A DNA stretch of 64,000 nt from JALRAP01 sp046302815 (lineage in GTDB: Bacteria; Bacteroidota; Bacteroidia; AKYH767-A; OLB10), in the NCBI GenBank assembly GCA_046302815.1, contig JBKCHO010000055.1, positions 23,375 to 87,374 on the forward strand, written 5' to 3'. Made by a program: the position numbers and the translations under genes. The stretch's first letter is position 1, and each line of letters starts with the position of its first letter. Below the pieces are notes generated by a model. It saw nothing but the letters and a program-made list of their open reading frames with translations. It had not been told where the DNA came from and made no database searches. Of this stretch, positions 1 to 7,929 are shown piece by piece.

Positions 1-133
1 ATTGTTTGGTGTATCATCCACCGATGGCTTGGTTTACGCCACATTGGTACACACCACCCAAACACTTCTGATGATTGTATTAGGAGCTTGGGCGCTTCTG
101 ATGCTGATGATTCCTGAAAAAAAACAAGTCTAA
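1..133 (+). CDS. C-terminal fragment of an integral membrane protein (probably flippase-like/UPF0104 family)
   Basis: The window opens inside a gene. Reading codons from base 2 gives 43 residues to a TAA at 131-133. They hold a hydrophobic helix (VLGAWALLMLMI) and a charged tail ending PEKKQV. The preceding GLVYA...HTTQTLLM segment resembles the last helix of lysylphosphatidylglycerol-synthase-type membrane proteins, which often sit near radA in Bacteroidota. That family call is an inference from little sequence. The stop codon directly abuts the ATG of the next gene (TAA-ATG with no gap), so the two are probably co-transcribed. Confidence 0.5.
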   Translation, partial: LFGVSSTDGLVYATLVHTTQTLLMIVLGAWALLMLMIPEKKQV

Positions 134-634
134 ATGGAACAATTGGCAAGAATAAAATCCAAAATCATGGATTGGCCTTCTCTCGAGAGGCAAATCCATT
201 TATGGCGTGCTGCTGGCCAAAAAATCGTTTTTACTAATGGCTGCTTCGATATTTTACACCTCGGGCACGCCGACTACTTGGCGAAGTCTGCCGAACTAGG
301 CGATGTTTTGGTAGTTGGACTTAACGCAGACGATTCAGTATCGAAGCTGAAAGGCCCCTCTAGACCCATTTGCGACGAACAATCCAGGACCTTTTTGATG
401 GCCGCACTCACCATGGTGGATGCGGTGGTAATCTTCCATGAGGAAACCCCGGAGAAACTTATAAAAATGGTTAAACCAGATGTGCTTGTGAAGGGAGGCG
501 ACTATCCTATCGACCAAATCGTTGGGGGCGCGTTTGTTAAATCATACGGAGGAACAGTAACAACAATCCCGCTAGTTGAAGGCTACTCGACCAGCGCCAT
601 TGAGGCAAAAATTAAGAAGGATGCCTCGAACTGA
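134..634 (+). CDS. rfaE2: D-glycero-beta-D-manno-heptose 1-phosphate adenylyltransferase
   Basis: Transfers AMP from ATP to heptose 1-phosphate, making ADP-heptose for the lipopolysaccharide inner core; cytosolic. The 166 residues are a single nucleotidyltransferase domain. FTNGCFDILHLGHADYL at residues 33-49 contains the HxGH ATP-binding motif (HLGH, 42-45), and VKGGDY near residue 119 and the EGYSTSAI segment near the end are typical of the C-terminal half of HldE. The length matches the stand-alone adenylyltransferase, so the kinase half must be a separate gene elsewhere. The ATG immediately follows the stop of the upstream membrane-protein gene. Recognition is strong. Confidence 0.93.
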   Translation: MEQLARIKSKIMDWPSLERQIHLWRAAGQKIVFTNGCFDILHLGHADYLAKSAELGDVLVVGLNADDSVSKLKGPSRPICDEQSRTFLMAALTMVDAVVIFHEETPEKLIKMVKPDVLVKGGDYPIDQIVGGAFVKSYGGTVTTIPLVEGYSTSAIEAKIKKDASN

Positions 635-666
635 CTTGGCTCAGGCCCATTCAGGACTTTTATGAT

Positions 667-674
667 TAGATTTG
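667..674 (+). promoter_or_regulatory. Bacteroidota -7 box (TAGATTTG)
   Basis: Matches the Bacteroidota -7 consensus TAnnTTTG. It lies inside the longest open frame but only 8 nt before ATG 683, which argues that the lipoprotein starts at 683 with a very short leader. No convincing -33 TTG at the usual distance. Confidence 0.4.
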
Positions 675-682
675 TAATAGAA

Positions 683-1258
683 ATGAAAACTGCCCTAAAT
701 ATATTATTAGCCGTCTTGTTCCTCTTTCCATTGACCGGCTGTGAGGACAACATGTTTCTTCGATCTAAAAAGAAGATGAAACAAGAGTTGCAAGGAACTT
801 GGAAAAGGAATCACTTGGGAGATTTTCCATCGTTCGACTGCGAAATACAAAATGAATTCCCTTTTCAGGAATATTGGATTTTTAATGGTGATATGCTTCA
901 TGTTGTTTATGATTTCTCAGAGCCCGAGCCCCCAAGTTGTACATCAAAATACCCTGACTTCGGCACAAGAGATCTTTCTATAGACACCATAACAAGCGTT
1001 GTGCCTAACAAATATGTGCATTTTGATAAATCTGATACAAATATTGTAGCCGACTTCAGTATAGATGCTGATATTTTCAAGGCGTTTTTGAACCTTACTA
1101 TAATTTCAGGCGTTGTTGACAGCGTTAATCCGGGAGAAAAGTTGGTAGTATTAACTGATTGGGAATTTGTAGAACTCGATGATGGCATTTTATATCTGGC
1201 AGGAGACAATCCATCAGGCAGCGGAGCTATTCAACGGGAATTCTATAAAGTACAATAG
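683..1258 (+). CDS. Small lipoprotein of unknown function
   Basis: A 191-residue protein that I do not recognise. From ATG 683 it begins MKTALNILLAVLFLFPLTGC, a lipoprotein signal with the lipobox LTGC (Cys 20), so it should be anchored in a membrane facing the periplasm. The mature part is mixed alpha/beta-like with many aromatic and acidic residues, and contains GTWKRN and WIFNGD segments as in small lipocalin-like Bacteroidota lipoproteins (inference). An upstream in-frame ATG at 662 would add seven residues, but a -7 promoter box overlaps that stretch, so 683 is preferred. The stop is 6 nt before radA. Confidence 0.75.
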   Translation: MKTALNILLAVLFLFPLTGCEDNMFLRSKKKMKQELQGTWKRNHLGDFPSFDCEIQNEFPFQEYWIFNGDMLHVVYDFSEPEPPSCTSKYPDFGTRDLSIDTITSVVPNKYVHFDKSDTNIVADFSIDADIFKAFLNLTIISGVVDSVNPGEKLVVLTDWEFVELDDGILYLAGDNPSGSGAIQREFYKVQ

Positions 1259-1264
1259 TTTAAT

Positions 1265-2650
1265 ATGGCCAAAACCAAGTCGGCTTTTTTCTGCCAGAAT
1301 TGTGGCGCATCCGCACCCAAATGGATTGGCAAATGCACTAACTGTGGCGAGTGGAACACCTATGTGGAAGAGGTTATCCACCAAGGGCCTTCGCAGGTTC
1401 CAGCATGGCGTGCATCAAATTCCCGCGAAGATGCGGGACGGCAGGCCGTTCCTCAACTCTTAGGGGATATTGAGCCCGACAAACTGGTTCGAATCAGTTT
1501 GCCTGGAAAAGAACTCAACCGTGTTTTGGGTGGAGGATTGGTGCCAGGTGCTTTGGTGCTTGTTGGTGGTGAGCCGGGCATCGGTAAATCTACCTTGATG
1601 TTGCAAATTGCCATGCGCGCCAAAGGCATGAAAGTGCTGTATGTTTCTGGCGAGGAAAGTGAGCAACAAATTAGCATCAGGGCATCCAGGATTGGCTCCT
1701 CCAACACCGAGTGCTACATCTTGACAGAAACAAACACGCAATCTATTTTCCGCCATATACAGTCCGTACAGCCTCAGCTTGTCATCATCGATTCCATCCA
1801 AACCCTATTCTCCTCCGATATCGAGTCGGCGCCAGGAACGGTTTCGCAAATCAGGGGCTGCGCTGGCGACCTGCTGAAATTTGCTAAAGAAACAGCTACT
1901 CCCGTTTTTCTGATAGGCCACATCACCAAGGATGGAACCATAGCCGGACCCAAGGTTCTAGAGCATATGGTAGATACGGTTCTTCAATTCGAAGGGGATC
2001 GTCACCATGTTTATCGTGTATTGAGATCCACCAAGAATCGTTTCGGTTCGACAGCCGAGATAGGCATATATGAAATGGCCTCATCAGGCCTGTCCGAAGT
2101 GCAGAATCCCAGTGAGGTTTTACTTTCTCACATCGATGAGCAGTTGAGTGGAATTGCCATCGCTAGCACCATGGAAGGCCTGCGCCCCCTATTGATTGAA
2201 GTACAGGCTTTGGTCAGCAGCGCCGTATATGGCACTCCGCAGCGCTCTGCCACCGGCTTTGACCTTCGCAGGCTAAACATGCTCTTGGCCGTATTGGAAA
2301 AAAGGTGTGGGTTCCGAATAGCTGCCAAAGATGTGTTTTTAAACATAGCTGGAGGAATAAAAGTCGAAGACCCCGCTACTGACCTCGCTGTCATTTGCTC
2401 GGTACTTAGTTCAAGCGAAGACATCGCATTGCCCAGTCGCGTCTGTTTTGCAGGTGAGGTTGGCCTCAGCGGAGAGATTCGGCCGGTAAACCGTATTGAC
2501 CAACGCATCCGCGAAGCAGAAAAAATGGGATTCGAAAAAATTTACTTTTCAAAATACAACCTGAAAGGCCTCGAAAAAGAAGCCAAGGGTAAGATAGAAT
2601 TGGTTCCCGTAAGTAAAGTGGATGAGGTTTTCAGCTCGCTATTCAGCTGA
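1265..2650 (+). CDS. radA: DNA repair protein RadA
   Basis: RecA-like ATPase/helicase that processes branched recombination intermediates; cytosolic. The 461 residues show the complete RadA layout: a zinc finger with Cys 10, 13, 24 and 27 (CQNC and CTNC), a Walker A motif GGEPGIGKST at 101-110, the RadA-specific KNRFG motif at about 257-261, and a C-terminal Lon-protease-like domain from about residue 280 that usually lacks protease activity. The length is normal. It follows the small lipoprotein gene by only 6 nt, so co-transcription is likely. The 3' end converges on the minus-strand receptor gene with a 17 nt gap and no obvious terminator. Confidence 0.96.
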   Translation: MAKTKSAFFCQNCGASAPKWIGKCTNCGEWNTYVEEVIHQGPSQVPAWRASNSREDAGRQAVPQLLGDIEPDKLVRISLPGKELNRVLGGGLVPGALVLVGGEPGIGKSTLMLQIAMRAKGMKVLYVSGEESEQQISIRASRIGSSNTECYILTETNTQSIFRHIQSVQPQLVIIDSIQTLFSSDIESAPGTVSQIRGCAGDLLKFAKETATPVFLIGHITKDGTIAGPKVLEHMVDTVLQFEGDRHHVYRVLRSTKNRFGSTAEIGIYEMASSGLSEVQNPSEVLLSHIDEQLSGIAIASTMEGLRPLLIEVQALVSSAVYGTPQRSATGFDLRRLNMLLAVLEKRCGFRIAAKDVFLNIAGGIKVEDPATDLAVICSVLSSSEDIALPSRVCFAGEVGLSGEIRPVNRIDQRIREAEKMGFEKIYFSKYNLKGLEKEAKGKIELVPVSKVDEVFSSLFS

Positions 2651-2667
2651 CATCTGATCTAGCAACA

Positions 2668-5115
2668 TCAACCCTCGAAATCCATATCCTCTCTCGAACG
2701 GTCACGCATTCGCTGTTGATCGCGATCACGAAGTTCACCGAAACGATAGGTGAATGATAGCGTCACAAAACGGCTTTGACGCTTCCTTGTGAAGTCCTGG
2801 CTGTAGGTAACATCTTCAAATTCGAAACCGAACCGCTGTACATTGAATGGATCGGAAACCCGCACCGATACCACACCTTTGTCTTTCAGAATTTTCCTGC
2901 TGGCAGCGATAGTCAACATTTGCATGTCCTTCATGGTTCCTTGAGTAACACGCATTCTTGGACGATAGAAATAGGTGATTTGAAGGTCGGTGTTTTTGAA
3001 AGGCTTGAAAGTGGAGAAAACCCTGCCGGAGGCGGTCCAAGATTCGGAGTTCAAATCCTCCTGAAGGTTTTTAGCGCTGATCATGTTGTAGTAAATGTTG
3101 GTGCTAAAAGTGATATTCCACCATTTGTAGGGTGCTCCGTTGAGAATAAATTCCGCCCCATAATTACGCGCGAAAGCGAGGTTCTCCCAAGTAACCACTG
3201 TAATTTGCAAAGTGTCGTTTGAAACGGTCCTGTATCGCTGAATATTATCTCTAGTGAGTCGAGCATATAGCGTGGAGGTGAGAGAAAACTTGCCCATAAA
3301 ACGCATGTTTTCTATCTCGTAGCTATCGGTGTACTCGGGATCGAGGTCGGGGTTTCCAATTCTAACATTCCTGGGATCATCGTAATTGGGGAATGGGTTG
3401 AGTGCATTGCGTCTGGGCCGGTTTATCCTACGACTATAAGTAGCTTTCCAAGAGTTTTTCTGGGAGGGTTTGTAGGTAACGAATGCGCTGGGATAAACCG
3501 AGAAGTAATCCTTGGTGAATACCGAATCAGTTGTCACCAAATTGGACTCGGTGTTTGCATACTCGCTTCGCAATCCTAACTGATAGCCAAACTTACCCAG
3601 GGTTTGACGGTACTGTGCGTATGCGGCATGTAAAACATCTGAAAAAACAAAACGATTGGTTCGGTTCTCATCGCTTTCAAATACACCTCCGGAAAAACGC
3701 TCAAAAATCAGATCCGTGTCAAATTCACGAATGGTTGACTTTACACCCGCTTCCACCTTCTTGTTTTCACTTATCGGATGTTCGTAATCCGTTGATACGC
3801 TAAAAATCTGATTCTGGTTGGCTGTTCTATCTCTTTCAAGCATCCCTCCTGGCAAAGGAGTGATTTCGTCGAGGTAATCAGATTCCGTATAAGTGTTATT
3901 CGGATCGTTATTATCAAAAGATGCACTAGCATTGAAATTCAAAAGGCGCCCCTTTTGTTTGAAAAAGTGCTTCCAAGCGAGGTCAGCATCCAAGTTGAGA
4001 TTCTCGCCCGTTCCATAGGTCAATCTTCTAGCATAGGATTCACCCGGAACTGAAACTTGGTAAAAGCGGTACAGGATATTGTTATCATCTTCCGATTCAC
4101 CGACATTTACCATGGCACTTGAGGAAAGGGTGTTGCGATCGTTCAAATTCAGATCCACTCCGAATTTGACATTGTGCGTTTGCCTGGTATTGTTTCCATT
4201 TTCGTTTTGCTTGATTACATCAATGGTGTCTGGACGGAAATATGTTTCACGGTAAGAATTTCCTTCGTTGAAAGTATTGTCCCTGGTAAATGCATAATTT
4301 GTATAGATATTCCACTTGCCTTTGCGAAGGCTCAACATACCATTGATGCCATACCTGCCTTCAAATGAAGTGTTGACTCCAACATTTCCAGTGAACCCTT
4401 GTAGACGATTTTTCTTGGTAACAATGTTGATGATTCCGGAGATGCCATCCGGATCATATTTGGCAGAAGGATTGGTAATCACCTCGACATTTTCTACTGC
4501 CGAAGCCGGCAGGGATTCGAGTAGTGATTTACCTCCCGAGCCAGTTAAGCCGGAAGGTCGACCATCGATCAGTATGGTAACATTCTCATTACCTCTCAGG
4601 CTGACAGTGCCTTCCTGATCGATCTCTACACTAGGTATGTTTTCGAGTACATTTTTGACACTTCCTCCCGCAGTAACGGCCAATTGTTCGGTGTTATAGG
4701 TGCGCTTGTCGATATTATTCATCATAAAAGCCTTATCGGCGGTAATGTCGGCTCCTTGAAGTGTTGTAGCAGAAATCTTCAGCTTGATGACACCTAGGTC
4801 CGTCACAGGAGTAGCTTCGCCAGGACGCAAACCGACCCTTTGCGCATATTTCTCATATCCGATGAAAGCGATTTCAAGCATATAACCCCCGGGCCCCAGA
4901 TTGTCTATTCTAAATTCTCCGGAATTTGAAGTTATGGCACCTGAAACCAGGGAAGAGTCTCTCATTTTTTTTACGGCCACGGTAGTAAATTCCAAAGGAG
5001 CAGATGTGGAGGCATCAACCACCTTCCCTTTTATGGAAAATACAGGTTGCTGGGCTTGTGTTAAAGAGAAGGAAGAAATCAGAAAAAGAAAAAAGATGAG
5101 TGTTGTATGTCGCAT
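2668..5115 (-). CDS. TonB-linked outer-membrane beta-barrel receptor
   Basis: Outer-membrane receptor of 815 residues. Order: signal peptide (MRHTTLIFFLFLISSFSLTQ), carboxypeptidase-regulatory-like beta-sandwich at about 26-110 (FSIKGKVVDASTSAPLEF), plug domain at about 120-215 (LENIPSVEIDQEGTVSLRGN), then a long barrel with the family-typical RRINRPRRNALNPFPNYDD segment, as in the OMP_b-brl_3 family. The substrate is unknown, and no partner SusD-like gene is adjacent. The longest open frame reaches 5187, but ATG 5115 directly precedes the signal peptide and lies 20 nt below a -7 box. The C-terminus ends in an Arg/Asp-rich tail (RDRDQQRMRDRSRED), unusual for a barrel, which normally ends in an aromatic residue. 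Confidence 0.88.
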   Translation of the reverse strand: MRHTTLIFFLFLISSFSLTQAQQPVFSIKGKVVDASTSAPLEFTTVAVKKMRDSSLVSGAITSNSGEFRIDNLGPGGYMLEIAFIGYEKYAQRVGLRPGEATPVTDLGVIKLKISATTLQGADITADKAFMMNNIDKRTYNTEQLAVTAGGSVKNVLENIPSVEIDQEGTVSLRGNENVTILIDGRPSGLTGSGGKSLLESLPASAVENVEVITNPSAKYDPDGISGIINIVTKKNRLQGFTGNVGVNTSFEGRYGINGMLSLRKGKWNIYTNYAFTRDNTFNEGNSYRETYFRPDTIDVIKQNENGNNTRQTHNVKFGVDLNLNDRNTLSSSAMVNVGESEDDNNILYRFYQVSVPGESYARRLTYGTGENLNLDADLAWKHFFKQKGRLLNFNASASFDNNDPNNTYTESDYLDEITPLPGGMLERDRTANQNQIFSVSTDYEHPISENKKVEAGVKSTIREFDTDLIFERFSGGVFESDENRTNRFVFSDVLHAAYAQYRQTLGKFGYQLGLRSEYANTESNLVTTDSVFTKDYFSVYPSAFVTYKPSQKNSWKATYSRRINRPRRNALNPFPNYDDPRNVRIGNPDLDPEYTDSYEIENMRFMGKFSLTSTLYARLTRDNIQRYRTVSNDTLQITVVTWENLAFARNYGAEFILNGAPYKWWNITFSTNIYYNMISAKNLQEDLNSESWTASGRVFSTFKPFKNTDLQITYFYRPRMRVTQGTMKDMQMLTIAASRKILKDKGVVSVRVSDPFNVQRFGFEFEDVTYSQDFTRKRQSRFVTLSFTYRFGELRDRDQQRMRDRSREDMDFEG

Positions 5116-5135
5116 AATTAAGTTAAGACGAAATG

Positions 5136-5143
5136 CAAAGGTA
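5136..5143 (-). promoter_or_regulatory. -7 box (TACCTTTG) for the outer-membrane receptor gene
   Basis: Minus-strand match to TAnnTTTG, 20 nt upstream of ATG 5115. It implies a 5' leader of about 15 nt and supports that start. No clear -33 TTG. Confidence 0.45.
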
Positions 5144-5208
5144 TCAAATGCCTTGTAGGATGTTATTGAAACACCGAAGTTTAACACGAATAGGGTGTTT
5201 TTGTTTTT

Positions 5209-5216
5209 TATATTTG
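5209..5216 (+). promoter_or_regulatory. -7 box (TATATTTG) for the carboxylate-amine ligase gene
   Basis: Plus-strand match to TAnnTTTG, 28 nt before ATG 5245. It is divergent from the receptor promoter at 5136-5143, so the two genes share one intergenic control region. No clear -33 element. Confidence 0.45.
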
Positions 5217-5244
5217 AACAAATTCATTCCCGAAGGGAAAACAC

Positions 5245-6399
5245 ATGAAACCAGAGCGAACGCGTTCAGCCTCAAACTCAAGCGGTGCCAATGACACGGA
5301 AAAAAACCTGTTTACCATAGGTATTGAAGAGGAATTCCAAGTGATTGATCCGGTGACCCGGGAGTTGAAATCACACATGCATCAAATTGTGGACGGGGGG
5401 AAGACCGTTCTCCATGAGCAGGTGAAAGCCGAAATGCACCAATCCGTTGTGGAGGTTGGCACAAATGTGTGCAGCAATGTGGCCGAGGCTCGCAAGGAGG
5501 TGCTGTACCTGAGGCGAATGGTATCAGACCTCGCCGCCAAGCAAGGATTGCGAATTGCGGCCGCCGGCACACACCCTTTCTCGAGGTGGCAAGAGCAACC
5601 CATTACCGATAACCCTAGGTACCATGAGATAGTTAACGAAATGCAAGATGCCGCCCGATCTAATTTGATTTTCGGTTTGCATGTACATGTGGGTATTGCC
5701 AGTCGCCAGCAAGGCATAGCGCTGATGAATTCTGCCAGATATTTTCTACCACACATTTTCGCGTTGTCTACCAATTCTCCCTTCTGGCAAGGAAGAAACA
5801 CCGGATTCAAATCATACCGAGTAAAAGTATTTGACAAGTTTCCCCGAACAGGCATACCCGATTATTTTTCCAGTGCAGGAGAATACGACCGATACATCAA
5901 TCTACTTATCAAAACCAATTGCATCGACAATGCGCGAAAAGTGTGGTACGACCTAAGGTTGCACCCCACTTACAATACTTTGGAGTTCCGCATATGTGAT
6001 GTGCCAATGCTGGTGGATGAAACTATAGCCCTAACGGCGTTAATACAGGCATTAGTAGCCAAGCTTGTTCGACTTATGGAGCAGAACCTCGACTTCAGAC
6101 AATACAGTCGAGCGCTCATCAATGAGAACAAATGGCGTGCGGCTCGCTATGGTATTGAGGGAAAGCTAATCGACTTCGGAAAGGAGAAGGAAGTTTCAGT
6201 TCCCGAATTGGCTGAAGAACTTTTAGCCTTTGTAGATGATATGGTTGATGAATTAGGTAGCCGCAATGAAATAACATACATTAGAGAAATACTTCGCAAC
6301 GGTACCGGAGCCGATCGCCAGCTGGAAACCTACAAGCAAACAGGCGACTTCAAAAAAGTAGTTGATCAAATCATCGAAGAAACCAATAAAGGAATCTGA
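5245..6399 (+). CDS. YbdK-family carboxylate-amine ligase (GCS2 fold)
   Basis: ATP-grasp-related enzyme of the glutamate-cysteine ligase 2 family (YbdK type), which can join a carboxylate to an amine in vitro; the physiological substrate is unsettled in the family. The 384 residues start with the signature FTIGIEEEFQVIDPVTREL (about 23-41). HVHVGIAS near residue 147 and LEFRICDVPMLVDE near residue 250 are the other GCS2 signatures, providing metal and substrate ligands. The length is normal. The stop is 2 nt before the T9SS dehydrogenase-like gene, so they may share a transcript although no functional link is obvious. Confidence 0.9.
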   Translation: MKPERTRSASNSSGANDTEKNLFTIGIEEEFQVIDPVTRELKSHMHQIVDGGKTVLHEQVKAEMHQSVVEVGTNVCSNVAEARKEVLYLRRMVSDLAAKQGLRIAAAGTHPFSRWQEQPITDNPRYHEIVNEMQDAARSNLIFGLHVHVGIASRQQGIALMNSARYFLPHIFALSTNSPFWQGRNTGFKSYRVKVFDKFPRTGIPDYFSSAGEYDRYINLLIKTNCIDNARKVWYDLRLHPTYNTLEFRICDVPMLVDETIALTALIQALVAKLVRLMEQNLDFRQYSRALINENKWRAARYGIEGKLIDFGKEKEVSVPELAEELLAFVDDMVDELGSRNEITYIREILRNGTGADRQLETYKQTGDFKKVVDQIIEETNKGI

Positions 6400-6401
6400 T
6401 A

Positions 6402-7817
6402 ATGAAACATCCTTGGCGCAATTTTTTTGGATTTTTACCCATTATCCTAGCAACATTAACCGCAAAGGCACAAAATCCTACCGATACTATCGGTAACACG
6501 CCTGTTGTGATACGCACAGCCATCGACTCCTCCCATTTTTTAAATGGAAATCCCAGCCAATACAATTACGGATCTGGACCATGGGGCTTGACTTGGGCGC
6601 CCGATCAAAAACTTTGGATTGCGAATAAAAAACAAATCAACCGTTATGATCCCAGTACAAGCACCCTGGATACAGTTTTGACAATTACATCGGGATATAT
6701 TATGGATGTGGCCATTCACCCACAATTTCCTTCCACTCCATTTGTATACGCCACCATTGATACTGGCAACTATTATGCTGCAAGCGCCTTTATTCACCTT
6801 TACCGTTTCACCTGGGATGCAACTAGCCAAAGTCTAATGTCTCCACAAGTGTTGTTGGGATGGGGGCACGGTGGCGAGCATTCAGGAGGTCGGGTTATTT
6901 TCGGCCTTGATGGAAAAGTGTATGTGTCAACTGCCGAATATTACCAGCCTTTTGATAGTCTGTTCAATAACTCCGGAAAAATCCTAAGGGTAAACCCCGA
7001 TGGCACAGTTCCAATTGACAATCCTTTTCAAGATTACACATACACCCGCGGCCACCGCAATCCCCAGGGATTGGTACAGATACCAAATGGCCAAATCTTC
7101 TCATCTGAACATGGACAAATGATGGGTAATGACGAATTGAATCGGATCGAGGCGGGCGGGAATTATGGTTGGATACTGTATGACGCTTACCAATGCATCG
7201 GCAACCAAGACACTTGTCAATTTTACTTTAGCACAAGGAAGTTCCCAATCAATAACGGCGCCCATCCACCGTCAGGTATAGATTATTATAGCCATCCATC
7301 GATACCTGAGTTCAATGGCATTCTTATGGCGGTTACTGGAACCAATCAAGGACTCTATGCACTCGGTCTGAACGCAAACATGGATTCTACCATATCCAAA
7401 AACAGATACCTGTATGCGGTTGGACCGAATGGCCTTCCCGGCACCATGAGTAAGTTCGGTAGGATTCGTGATGTGTGTGCAACACCGTATGGCTCGGTCT
7501 TTTTTATTGCCCGTGACCGTGGATATCCCCGTATCATGGAAATCTTTAATCCACTGTTTTCGAACCTGGCTCCAAAGCCGGAATTTGAAGATCTTTCCGT
7601 TTTCCCCAACCCTAGTACTTACTCGTCTGAAATATGTATCAAAAGACCGATTTCAGATACGGATTTCGTTAAGGTTTTTGATGCCTCGGGTAGAATTTTC
7701 TATGAAGCCCCCTTTCATGAATTAACACACACCATTCCTGCAAATACGCTTTCGCCCGGAACTTATACCATCGAAACCATGCGATATAGATCTCCAAAAT
7801 TGATTGTATTTGAATAA
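6402..7817 (+). CDS. Secreted PQQ-dependent sugar dehydrogenase-like beta-propeller with T9SS sorting domain
   Basis: A 471-residue exported protein. After a signal peptide (MKHPWRNFFGFLPIILATLTAKAQ) comes a six-bladed propeller of the glucose/sorbosone dehydrogenase family: GPWGLTWAPDQKLWIAN at about 59-75, a GHGGEHSGGRVIF loop, GKILRVNPDGTVPIDNPF, and RGHRNPQGL at about 217-225, which in relatives helps to place the quinone and substrate. The last 75 residues (LSVFPNPS... onward) are a type A T9SS sorting domain, so the protein should cross the outer membrane and be surface-attached or released. Whether it binds PQQ is not shown; some homologues are structural lectin-like propellers. Confidence 0.85.
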   Translation: MKHPWRNFFGFLPIILATLTAKAQNPTDTIGNTPVVIRTAIDSSHFLNGNPSQYNYGSGPWGLTWAPDQKLWIANKKQINRYDPSTSTLDTVLTITSGYIMDVAIHPQFPSTPFVYATIDTGNYYAASAFIHLYRFTWDATSQSLMSPQVLLGWGHGGEHSGGRVIFGLDGKVYVSTAEYYQPFDSLFNNSGKILRVNPDGTVPIDNPFQDYTYTRGHRNPQGLVQIPNGQIFSSEHGQMMGNDELNRIEAGGNYGWILYDAYQCIGNQDTCQFYFSTRKFPINNGAHPPSGIDYYSHPSIPEFNGILMAVTGTNQGLYALGLNANMDSTISKNRYLYAVGPNGLPGTMSKFGRIRDVCATPYGSVFFIARDRGYPRIMEIFNPLFSNLAPKPEFEDLSVFPNPSTYSSEICIKRPISDTDFVKVFDASGRIFYEAPFHELTHTIPANTLSPGTYTIETMRYRSPKLIVFE

Positions 7818-7929
7818 ATCGTAACGATTCAATTTGTTTTGAATACCTTAGTCCTACTATGACATATAATATTTGTCATCTATAACCAAAGACATCTTAG
7901 AACATATCAGACCACGAATCAAACCGACT

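Noticed and set aside
1480..1500. tRNA T-loop-like GGTTCGAATC sequence
   Set aside because: Inside radA codons; no acceptor or anticodon arms can be drawn around it.
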